Source: Gammaproteobacteria bacterium
GTDB taxonomy: Bacteria; Pseudomonadota; Gammaproteobacteria; Steroidobacterales; Steroidobacteraceae
Reading direction: 5' to 3'
Length of the DNA: 53,133 nucleotides
Assembly (NCBI GenBank): GCA_025358615.1
Contig: JANYIY010000397.1
Location: 1 to 53,133, forward strand
Shown here: positions 20,915 through 29,496 of the stretch, in pieces
How the letters are laid out: each line of letters begins with the position of its first letter
Position numbering within the stretch: the first letter of the stretch is position 1
Made by a program: the position numbers and the translations under genes
The notes under the pieces: generated by a model
Seen by the model: the letters and a program-made list of their open reading frames with translations, nothing else
Databases searched by the model: none
What the model was told of the DNA's origin: nothing

Positions 20915-22198
20915 ATGGTCAATTTGCTTAAGAGCATTACGGAAGATCCGCGGGTCAAGCAGCTGGGTCCCGGCCTCATCACGGGCGCCGCGGATGATGA
21001 TCCGAGCGGTATTGCCACCTATTCTCAAGCCGGCGCGCAGTTCGGCTACAGCATGCTGTGGACTTTGCTGTTCACCTATCCCCTGATGGTCGGCATTCAG
21101 ATGGTCAGTGCTCGCTTGGGCTGCATCACGGGCCGCGGCCTGGCCGCGAATGTAAAATCGGTGTTCCCGCGTTCCGTGCTGTTCGGCATCGTCGGTCTGC
21201 TGTTGGTCGCGAATATGATCAATATCGCCGCGGACATTGCCGCGATGGGCGAGGCGCTGCGCCTATTGCTCGGCGGTTCGGCGCATCTGTATACGGTGGC
21301 GTTCGGCGTGCTATGCCTGGGATTGCAAGTGTTTCTGCGCTACGCGACCTACGTGCGCTACTTGAAGTGGCTCACGCTCGCGCTGCTTTCCTATGTCGCC
21401 GTCGTTTTCACTGTCCATGTGAATTGGGGCGCGGTGGTCTCCGAGCTGGCAATGCCACGGCTGGTGCTGGATCACAACACCATTACGATGATAGTGGCGG
21501 TATTCGGCACCACGATCAGCCCGTATTTGTTCTTTTGGCAGGCCGCGCAGGAGATGGAAGACTTGCGTGCGGTCAGTGCTCGCAACGGCGGAGGTTCGCT
21601 GCTGCCGCACGCCGCGGAAGTGGCAAAACTGCATCTGCGGCGCATCCGCTGGGACACCTACATCGGAATGGGCTTCTCGAACCTGATTGCATTTTTCATC
21701 ATCTTGAGCACGGCGGCCACGTTGCATACGGCCGGGATCGTCGACATTCAAACCTCCGCGCAGGCGGCCGAAGCGCTGCGCCCCTTGGGCGGACAGGCCA
21801 CATTTCTATTGTTCAGCTTGGGGATCATCGGCACGGGAATGCTGGCCGTGCCGGTCCTGGCGGGCTCGGCCGCCTATGCGGTGTCGGAGAGCTTCGACTG
21901 GCAATCGGGCCTCGACATGAAGGTGCACGAAGCGCTGGAATTCTACGGCATCATTGTGATTGCAACGGCGGGCGGCGTGGCGCTGACCTTCACCCACCTG
22001 GACCCGGTGCGGGCTTTGTTGTGGAGTGCCGAGATCAACGGCGTCATTGCAGTCCCCATCATGGCCATCATGATGCTGCTGGCATCACGCGAAGACGTCA
22101 TGGGGCGATTCGTGATCCGGCCAAAATTGCGGCGTCTCGGCTGGGCCGCAACGGCAGTGATGGCGGTGACTGCGTTGGCGATGTTCGCCACGACGTGA
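20915..22198 (+). CDS. NRAMP-related metal ion transporter with non-canonical TM1/TM6 motifs
   Basis: GPGLITGAADDDPSGIATYSQAGAQFGY; FGTTISPYLFFWQAAQE; about 11 TM segments. Confidence 0.85.
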   Translation: MVNLLKSITEDPRVKQLGPGLITGAADDDPSGIATYSQAGAQFGYSMLWTLLFTYPLMVGIQMVSARLGCITGRGLAANVKSVFPRSVLFGIVGLLLVANMINIAADIAAMGEALRLLLGGSAHLYTVAFGVLCLGLQVFLRYATYVRYLKWLTLALLSYVAVVFTVHVNWGAVVSELAMPRLVLDHNTITMIVAVFGTTISPYLFFWQAAQEMEDLRAVSARNGGGSLLPHAAEVAKLHLRRIRWDTYIGMGFSNLIAFFIILSTAATLHTAGIVDIQTSAQAAEALRPLGGQATFLLFSLGIIGTGMLAVPVLAGSAAYAVSESFDWQSGLDMKVHEALEFYGIIVIATAGGVALTFTHLDPVRALLWSAEINGVIAVPIMAIMMLLASREDVMGRFVIRPKLRRLGWAATAVMAVTALAMFATT

Positions 22199-22226
22199 AG
22201 GGCGGCCTTATGTAAGCTATGGCTAA

Positions 22227-23837
22227 ATGAACGATCTGGACGAGCGTACCGAGAAACTGAACACCAAGGCGGCGGGCATCATCGGCATTGCCGTGATGTG
22301 CAGCCGCGTGTTTGGACTCGCCCGCGAGCTGATCTTTGCCGCGTTGTTCGGCGGCGGTGCCGCGATGGATGCCTTCACCGCGGCGTTTCGCATTCCAAAC
22401 CTGCTGCGTGATCTATTCGCCGAAGGTGCGTTGTCGACGGCGTTCGTCGCTACTTTCAGCAAGACCATCGCGCGCGGCGGCGACGCTGCCGCGTGGCGCC
22501 TGGCGAACAAAGTGGCGACGCTGACGAGCGTGGTATTGGGGGCCTTGTGCATTGCCGGCGTGGTGTTTTCCACCGAATTGGTCGCAACTCTGGCGCCGGG
22601 CTTCGGCGTGGAGAAGGCGGCGCTGACGGTGCAGCTGACGCGCATCATGTTTCCCTTCATCCTTCTGGTGTCGCTCGCCGCGCTGGTCATGGGGATGCTC
22701 AACTCAAAGAGCGTCTTCGGGATGCCTGCCATGGCATCGAGTTTCTTCAATATTGGATCCATCGTCGGCGGGGTGAGCTTAGGCTACTGGATCGATCCTC
22801 ACTTTGGGCCGCGAGCGCTGCTTGGATTGGCGGCTGCGACGATTCTGGGCGGCGCGCTGCAGCTGGCCGTGCAACTGCCGTCGCTGGCGCGCCTGGGCTA
22901 TCGCTTTCGCCCCGATTTTCACTGGCGCGATGCCGGGGTGAAGGCGATTTTACTATTGATGGGACCGGCGGTGATTGCCGCCAGCACCACGCAGTTCAAT
23001 GTGCTCGTCAATTCGATGTTCGCCTCGACTCTCGGCGATGGGCCCATTTTCTGGCTCTCCATCGCGTTTCGTCTGATGCAGCTTCCCTTGGGCGTATTCG
23101 GAGTTGCACTGGGCACAGTCACCTTGCCGCTGCTCTCGCGGTTGGTCGTGGCGGGGCACATGGCCGGGTTTCGGACCGAGCTTGCGCGCGCGATGCGCCT
23201 TGCGCTGCTACTCACGATTCCATCGACCATAGGCCTCATCATGCTCGCCGAGCCAATCATTTCCGTGCTTTACCAGCACGGCAAATTCAACGCCTATCAA
23301 GCGTCGCAGGCCGCGGGCGCCTTGCGCTTCTATGCCATAGGCCTTGCCGGCTATGCCGCGCTCAAGGTGCTGGTGAATGCGTTCTATGCGCTCGATCGGC
23401 GCAAGACCCCCATGCTCGTGAGTTTTCTCGCGGTAGCGCTCAATCTGCTGCTCAATTGGATATTCACCTTTCGGCTGGGGTGGGGACATCGGGGCCTGGC
23501 TTTTTCCACCGGCTGCATCGCCACCGTCAACTTTTTGTTGCTGTACGCGCTGATGAGCCGGCACCTCGAGGGTTTGGAGTCGCGCCGCATGCTGTTGATG
23601 CTGGGTAAGGTGGTGGTGGCGGGGGCAGCTCTGGCCGCGGTTTGCGCTGCCTCATCTCATTGGTTGCTGGCCGACTGGGCTACGCAGCCGTTCGTCGCGA
23701 AACTCGGGTTCCTGCTGGCAACGATTGTGGTGGGCGGGGCGGTGTTTACGGGGTGCGGCGTGCTGCTGCACATCGAGGAACTGAAGGAACTGCAGGGCGC
23801 CGCCATGCGCCGCCTGCGGCGCCGGCGGCCCGCCTAG
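22227..23837 (+). CDS. murJ: Lipid II flippase MurJ
   Basis: SRVFGLARELIFAALFG, AFRIPNLLRDLFAEGALSTAFVATFSK. Confidence 0.95.
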   Translation: MNDLDERTEKLNTKAAGIIGIAVMCSRVFGLARELIFAALFGGGAAMDAFTAAFRIPNLLRDLFAEGALSTAFVATFSKTIARGGDAAAWRLANKVATLTSVVLGALCIAGVVFSTELVATLAPGFGVEKAALTVQLTRIMFPFILLVSLAALVMGMLNSKSVFGMPAMASSFFNIGSIVGGVSLGYWIDPHFGPRALLGLAAATILGGALQLAVQLPSLARLGYRFRPDFHWRDAGVKAILLLMGPAVIAASTTQFNVLVNSMFASTLGDGPIFWLSIAFRLMQLPLGVFGVALGTVTLPLLSRLVVAGHMAGFRTELARAMRLALLLTIPSTIGLIMLAEPIISVLYQHGKFNAYQASQAAGALRFYAIGLAGYAALKVLVNAFYALDRRKTPMLVSFLAVALNLLLNWIFTFRLGWGHRGLAFSTGCIATVNFLLLYALMSRHLEGLESRRMLLMLGKVVVAGAALAAVCAASSHWLLADWATQPFVAKLGFLLATIVVGGAVFTGCGVLLHIEELKELQGAAMRRLRRRRPA

Positions 23838-23903
23838 TCGCGGGAAGCCCGCCCAGGCGCGGAAGGCCTGTAAAGGTGCGGCCTACCGGCGTCTGTCCAG
23901 ACG

Positions 23904-24085
23904 CTACTTGGCGTGTTTTGGGATTTCGATGCCTCTGGCGACCGCCGGCCGAGCCACGAAAGTGTGCAGCGCGCGCGTTACATGCGGAAAATCCGCGATG
24001 CCTACGAGTTCTGCCGCTTCGTAGAAACCGATGAGATTGTTGACCCAGGGAAAGGTTGCCACGTCGGCAATGGTGAATGCCTGGC
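23904..24085 (-). pseudogene. Glutathione S-transferase C-terminal fragment (5' truncated)
   Basis: Minus-strand translation SQAFTIADVATFPWVNNLIGFYEAAELVGIADFPHVTRALHTFVARPAVARGIEIPKHAK*. Confidence 0.8.
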
Positions 24086-24484
24086 TATGTCGCCTTCTTC
24101 AAGCCGGGCGCCGTTCTATTGGAAGAAGTCGCCGATCCGGCCGATCCGAGATTTCCGATCATGGCGGAGAACCGCAAGGTTCTCGAGTCCGAAACTGATG
24201 CGCGTGGGCGTCGCTTTGAGTTGCTGCCCATTGTGGAAGCGCCGCGCACGGCGGTTCCCGGCGGCGAAGATATCTACTGCCGTTCCTACGCGAACTTTTA
24301 TCTCGCGAACGGCGCCGTCATTGCTCCGGCCTACGGCATCGCAGAGGATGCCGCCGCCGCCGACACGCTGCGGCGCGCCTATCCGGACCGGCAGGTCGTA
24401 TGCCTCGATTTGCGCGACTTGTTTCGCGGCGGCGGCGGGATTCATTGCATCACCCAGCAGGAACCGCGCGCCCGATCTACTTGA
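24083..24484 (+). pseudogene. aguA: Agmatine deiminase C-terminal fragment (5' truncated)
   Basis: GYVAFFKPGAVLLEEVADPADPRF...GGEDIYCRSYANFYLANGAVIAPAYG...GGGGIHCITQQEP, catalytic Cys region retained. Confidence 0.82.
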
Positions 24485-24602
24485 ACGATCGAAAAATAGT
24501 AGCCTTGATCCTGTTTGGCGGTCTATCATCCCCCGGAGCCATATAGATAGGCCGTATCGGAACCATCAAGGGAAGTTTGTGCAAAAGAAACCATTCGATG
24601 TG

Positions 24603-25898
24603 ATGGCTCGTTGTCTTTGGCTGATGCTGGTTGGCTGCGGCGGGCAGGCTGTTAATGCCGCCGCGGTAATTTCCGAGAAGCCCGCCGCCGTTACCGCCAT
24701 TCGCGCCGGCAAACTCATCGACGTGGGCACCGGACATGTACTCGCGAACCAGATAATTGTCATACGCGGCACGAAAATCGAGGCGGTCGGCGCCGATGTG
24801 ACCATCCCCGACGGCGCGAAAGTCATAGATCTTTCGAAAATGACCGTGCTGCCCGGACTCATCGATTGCCACACGCATCTGGCCGATCTGGCCGACGCCG
24901 AACCCTTGAACGTGCTGCAGAAGTCGGTGGCAGAAACTGTCTACCTTGCCATCCCCAATGCCAGCGTGACTTTGCTGGCGGGGTTTACCACCGTGCGCGA
25001 TGTGGGCGTCTATCGGGCATTCAATGACGTGGCAATGCGCGATGCCATCGAAAACGGCATCATCATCGGTCCGCGCATGTATGTGGCAGGCGCCTATGTC
25101 ACCATCACCGGCGGCGCCGGTGCGATGACCGGCCTGCCGCCGGATATTCAGCTGCCGTTGGACCTGCGTTTCGGCGTGGCCGACGGCCCCTGGGAAGTGC
25201 GGCAGAGAATTCGCGACCTTGCGCATCGCGGCGCCGATCACATCAAGGTCCTGTCTACGGGAGCCGTGCTGACGCATGGCAGTAATCCGAAGTCCGTCGA
25301 GTTCACTCCCGAAGAACTGCGTGCCGCCGTCGAAGAGGCCGCCAACTTCGGCTTGCGTGTCGAGGCGCATGCGCACGCAGCCGAGGGCATCAAGAACGCG
25401 ATTCGCGCCGGTGTGGCGTCGATCGAGCATGCCACGCTCATCGACGATGAAGGCATTGCGCTCGCGAAGCAGCACGGCACTTATCTGGACATGGACATTT
25501 ACGACGAAGAATGTATCCAGTCTTCGTCGAGCACGCCGGCCGACTTTCTGCGGCATGATGCGGAATTGGGCGAGGCGCAGCGGCGCAATTTTACCAAGGC
25601 GGTTCGCGCCGGAGTGAAGATGTCCTTCGGTACCGATGCCGGTGTATGCCCGCATGGTATCAATGCGCGGCAATTCGCGTTCATGGTGAAGTACGGCATG
25701 ACGCCCATGCAGGCAATTCAGTCGGCCACGGTGAATGCGGCGGATCTGATCGGTCATTCCGAGCTATTCGGCTCGATAACGGCCGGTAAGTCGGCGGATA
25801 TCATCGCCGTGAACGGCGATCCGCTGGCCGACATCCGTGAGCTCGAGCATGTGCATTTCGTGATGAAAGAAGGCAAGGTCTACAAGCAGGGCGATTAG
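24603..25898 (+). CDS. Secreted metal-dependent amidohydrolase (imidazolonepropionase/Xaa-Pro dipeptidase-like)
   Basis: VLPGLIDCHTHL, GFTTVRDVG, HAHAAEGIKNAIRAGVASIEHATLID, GTDAGVCPHG. Confidence 0.88.
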   Translation: MARCLWLMLVGCGGQAVNAAAVISEKPAAVTAIRAGKLIDVGTGHVLANQIIVIRGTKIEAVGADVTIPDGAKVIDLSKMTVLPGLIDCHTHLADLADAEPLNVLQKSVAETVYLAIPNASVTLLAGFTTVRDVGVYRAFNDVAMRDAIENGIIIGPRMYVAGAYVTITGGAGAMTGLPPDIQLPLDLRFGVADGPWEVRQRIRDLAHRGADHIKVLSTGAVLTHGSNPKSVEFTPEELRAAVEEAANFGLRVEAHAHAAEGIKNAIRAGVASIEHATLIDDEGIALAKQHGTYLDMDIYDEECIQSSSSTPADFLRHDAELGEAQRRNFTKAVRAGVKMSFGTDAGVCPHGINARQFAFMVKYGMTPMQAIQSATVNAADLIGHSELFGSITAGKSADIIAVNGDPLADIRELEHVHFVMKEGKVYKQGD

Positions 25899-26066
25899 GG
25901 CGCGCCTACCGGCCCAGGGCACACTGCAAGAGCGATTGGGCGTGAATTTAGCGTAAATTGGCCGTGAACCCCGTCACGTCGGGTGGTCGCGCATCGGCGA
26001 CGATTTGTATCCGGCAGCGGGCGCGGTTACAACGTTGGTCATAGTCATTTCCATGATAGATTTGCC

Positions 26067-27614
26067 ATGGCTTTACTGCGCGCTCTCCTCTCGTCCGCGA
26101 CCTTACTTCTGGCGGGTTTACTGTTAGCCGCCTGCGGTGGCGCAGGGACCCAGGTCGCGTCCAGCAGCGACCCGGCCGGCACGCCGTCGGGAAACCCGGG
26201 AAACCCGGGAACAGCGGGAACGTTGGCGCTATCTGCAGCCAGCGATACGCTTTCGCAGGCGGTGGATAGCGTGACCTTGACTGTGACTCGCAGCGGCGGC
26301 TCGAGCGGCAGCGCCAGCGTGAGCTATGCCACCAGCGATGGCACCGCCATCGCCGGTGCCAACTACACTGCCGCGAATGGGACGCTCACCTGGAGCGATG
26401 GCGATGCTGCCGACAAAACCGCTACGGTGACGGTGAGTGCCGTGGCGTTCACCGGTGCCAAGAATTTTACAGTCAATTTATCGAATGCCGCCGGCGCCGC
26501 CCTCGGCAGTCCGGCGAGTGCGACCGTCACCATCAACGGCAGCGGCAGTGCCGGCAGCGGCACCGGACCGGCAGCGCTTCTTGCTGCAAAACTAGGGTTC
26601 CCAGCACGCTTATTGGTGGGTCTGGGGGGCCAGGCGAGCACCTCGGATCCGATCGCGACCATGCAATCCCAAGCGCTCACGGTCGACATCTACGATGAAT
26701 ACCTGGGCACCGGCGATTGGACCAGCTGGAACGCGCCGCCTTGCGACTATGTGTGCATGCTCGCCGCCAAGGCAGATTCGATCGGCGCGGTGCCGATGTT
26801 CACGCAGTACCAGATGGCCAACAACGGTGACGGGAACATCGCGGTCATCAGCGACAATGCCTTCATGACCACGTACTGGGCCCGCGCGAAAATTCTCTAC
26901 CAGGATCTGGCGGCCTATAACAAACCGGCGCTGGTCAATCTCGAGCCGGATTTCTGGGGCTACGCCTACCAACATTCTCCCAGCGGCGACCCGACCCGAT
27001 TGGCGGCTCTCGTCACCATCAATCCGGATTGCGCGACTCTGCCCAACAACGTTACCGGCATTGCGGGCTGTCTCATTTCGATGGCGCGCAAGTACGCGCC
27101 CAAGGCCTATGTGGGTTTTCCGCCTTCCGCCTGGGGCAACTCGGACGCCGTGGTCGTGGCCTTCATGAATGCGGTGGGCGCGCAGAACGCTGATTTCATC
27201 GTCGAGCAAACCTCCGATCGGGATTCTGGCTGCTTTGAAGCGGCGTCGGCGGCGGACGGATGTGCGCGCGGGGGAACCGGCTGGTATTGGGATGTGACCA
27301 ACCAGACCACTCCGAATTTCCAGCAGCACCTGGCATCGGCCCAGGCCTGGCACACCGGTATCGGCAATCTGCCGCTGATCTGGTGGCAGATCCCATTGGG
27401 CGTGCCCTCAGCCACCCCAGGCGGAACCGACTACCACTACCGCGACAATCGGGAGCATTACTTTCTGACGCACCCGACCGAACTCGCGGCAGTCGGCGGC
27501 CTTGGCGTGGTATTTGGTACCGGCGAAGTCCACCAGACCAGCATCAGCACCGACGGCGGCCAATATAAGTCCCTGAGCACCACCTATTTCGCGGCACCGG
27601 CACCGCTGCCTTGA
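26067..27614 (+). CDS. Lipoprotein with Calx-beta domain and an uncharacterised C-terminal domain
   Basis: Lipobox LLLAAC; SVTLTVTRSGGSSGSASVSYATSDGTAIAGANYTAANGTLTWSDGD Calx-beta pattern. Confidence 0.8.
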   Translation: MALLRALLSSATLLLAGLLLAACGGAGTQVASSSDPAGTPSGNPGNPGTAGTLALSAASDTLSQAVDSVTLTVTRSGGSSGSASVSYATSDGTAIAGANYTAANGTLTWSDGDAADKTATVTVSAVAFTGAKNFTVNLSNAAGAALGSPASATVTINGSGSAGSGTGPAALLAAKLGFPARLLVGLGGQASTSDPIATMQSQALTVDIYDEYLGTGDWTSWNAPPCDYVCMLAAKADSIGAVPMFTQYQMANNGDGNIAVISDNAFMTTYWARAKILYQDLAAYNKPALVNLEPDFWGYAYQHSPSGDPTRLAALVTINPDCATLPNNVTGIAGCLISMARKYAPKAYVGFPPSAWGNSDAVVVAFMNAVGAQNADFIVEQTSDRDSGCFEAASAADGCARGGTGWYWDVTNQTTPNFQQHLASAQAWHTGIGNLPLIWWQIPLGVPSATPGGTDYHYRDNREHYFLTHPTELAAVGGLGVVFGTGEVHQTSISTDGGQYKSLSTTYFAAPAPLP

Positions 27615-27689
27615 GAACTGGCGCACGGCCTTCGGGCGCCGGGGATCGGCTATGATGCGCGGAGTAAAGTTATTGCGGGGAGGGGTGCC

Positions 27690-28403
27690 GTGAAGTTACA
27701 CCTGCCGACGTCAGTTTGGCCAATCCTGTTGTTGTGGCTGATGGGTGCTGCAAGCGCCGCGGCCAGCCCGTTGTCCCGCCTCGAGGTTCATATTGTCACC
27801 GGCGCAGATGAGCTTGCCGCGGGCAGTTCGCTGGAGTTACGCATCTACGAGGCGGGCAAGAACGCGCGGCGCTTGCCGCTGGTGCACGGCGAGTTCTGGC
27901 CGCGCGACTCCACCCATGTGATTCCGGTGAAGCTGAGCGAGGCGCTCGATCCCCGCACTGTGGTGCGCTTCGGTTTGTACTATCGGGGTGCGAGCCCGCT
28001 CGCCCGGTCGTTCGAGGTCGTCGCCGCGGATGTGCTGTTGCCCTCGTCTGCGTCGCAGCCGGAGCGCCTGCTTGATGCCACGCTGTCGGGCGTGATTTCC
28101 CGGGAGGGCGAGCTTGCCACCTTGGATCGCGAGCAGTCCGCCATGACTTGCAAGGGCGATGCGGATTGCGACGACAAGCGCGCCTGCAATGGACGCGAAC
28201 GTTGCGCGCCGCGGGCCGCGGGCGCCGATGCGCGTGGTTGCGTGAAGGGCACTCCCTTGGCCTGCCCGGTGAATCAGGTTTGCGGCGAGGGCGTCGGATG
28301 CCGCGGAATCACCGAGCCGTCTAAATCAAAGGACCCGACCGCATCACAGGACTCAACTACAACACAGGATCCGTCTCCAACGCGGGACCCGCCTAAACCC
28401 TAG
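27690..28403 (+). CDS. Secreted cysteine-containing hypothetical protein with Pro/Ser/Thr/Asp-rich tail
   Basis: Signal peptide; CKGDADCDDKRACNGRERC cluster; KDPTASQDSTTTQDPSPTRDPPKP tail. Confidence 0.55.
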   Translation: MKLHLPTSVWPILLLWLMGAASAAASPLSRLEVHIVTGADELAAGSSLELRIYEAGKNARRLPLVHGEFWPRDSTHVIPVKLSEALDPRTVVRFGLYYRGASPLARSFEVVAADVLLPSSASQPERLLDATLSGVISREGELATLDREQSAMTCKGDADCDDKRACNGRERCAPRAAGADARGCVKGTPLACPVNQVCGEGVGCRGITEPSKSKDPTASQDSTTTQDPSPTRDPPKP

Positions 28404-29479
28404 ACGGACCCCAGTTTGTTCAAGGACTGCTGCGCCAGCAGGCGCGTCAATTGTCCTGCCGGCATCGAGCGCCGCGCCAGTCGCGCGGCCTGTCCCGACC
28501 ACAGATTGCTAAAATCGTCGCGACCGAGAGCTTCCGCTGCGGCTTTGAGCGGGGTTACTGCCGCGGCGGCCGACGGAAACGCCGGCGCCAACAAGGACAG
28601 CGGACCCTGCTCACGCATCAACCGATTGGCAATGCCGCGCGCCGGCCGGCCCGTGAACACATTGGTTATCATGGTGTCCTCATCACCGGCGCCATGCAGA
28701 GCTTCGCGATACACCGCGGGCAAATTTACTTCGGGGCAGAATAGATACGCGGTGCCGATTTGCACCGCGGCCGCGCCCAGTGCGAAGGCCGCGACGATGC
28801 CGCGCGCGTCGGCAATGCCACCCGCCGCAATGACGGGAACCTGCACGGCGTCGGCTACCTGCGGGACCAGTGCGAAAGTTCCGACCTGTCGCGACATGTC
28901 TGCGGCGAGAAAGCTGCCGCGGTGGCCGCCGGCCTCGAAGCCCATGGCGATGACGGCATCGCAGCCCCGATCCTCGAGCCAGCGCGCTTCGGCGACGGTG
29001 GTGGCCGATGAAATCACCTTAGGCCCAGCTGCCTTGACGCGCTCCATCAAGTCCCGCGACGGCAGCCCGAAATGAAAGCTCACCACGGCGGGGCGATATT
29101 CCTCGACCATCCTGCAGTAAGCGTCGTCGAAAGGTTGCCGGCCGACGGCTGCAGGCACGGCTTCCGGGTCTAAACCCAGCTCGAGGTAGTAAGGTGAGAG
29201 TTGGGCGCGCCAATTCACGCTGCGCAGAGAATCCGTTGCCGGCGGCGCGTGACTGAAGAAATTGAGATTGAGCCGCCGCGCGGCGCCGGGGCCGATCAGT
29301 TCGAGCGCCGCGCGCATTTGCTCGAGGCTGAGCAGCGCACAGGGCAGAGACCCCAGGCCTCCCGCGTCACTCACGGCCATGGCCAATTCGGGAGTGGACG
29401 ATCCAGCCATCGGCGCCTGGATGATGGGCAGCTGAATATCGAACAAATCCAGTATCCGCCGATCGGGCCAGTTCTGCAT
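28400..29479 (-). CDS. Nitronate monooxygenase / NPD family FMN enzyme
   Basis: QLPIIQAPMAGSSTPELAMAVSDAGGLGSLP, AMGFEAGGHRG, PVIAAGGIADARG. Confidence 0.92.
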   Translation of the reverse strand: MQNWPDRRILDLFDIQLPIIQAPMAGSSTPELAMAVSDAGGLGSLPCALLSLEQMRAALELIGPGAARRLNLNFFSHAPPATDSLRSVNWRAQLSPYYLELGLDPEAVPAAVGRQPFDDAYCRMVEEYRPAVVSFHFGLPSRDLMERVKAAGPKVISSATTVAEARWLEDRGCDAVIAMGFEAGGHRGSFLAADMSRQVGTFALVPQVADAVQVPVIAAGGIADARGIVAAFALGAAAVQIGTAYLFCPEVNLPAVYREALHGAGDEDTMITNVFTGRPARGIANRLMREQGPLSLLAPAFPSAAAAVTPLKAAAEALGRDDFSNLWSGQAARLARRSMPAGQLTRLLAQQSLNKLGSV

Positions 29480-29496
29480 GTCGCCTCCTACGGTTG

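Noticed and set aside
14408-24085. The two GST fragments as halves of one gene split by rearrangement
   Set aside because: The N-terminal piece and the C-terminal piece (ending ARGIEIPKHAK, YfcG-like) look like different GST subfamilies.
23913-24602. N-terminal 230 aa of the amidohydrolase ORF
   Set aside because: Out-of-frame translation of the GST and AguA remnants; amidohydrolase similarity and a signal peptide begin at ATG 24603.
26188-26212. GGGAAACCC tandem repeat as a microsatellite or CRISPR-like element
   Set aside because: Only two short units encoding a Gly-Asn-Pro linker in the lipoprotein.
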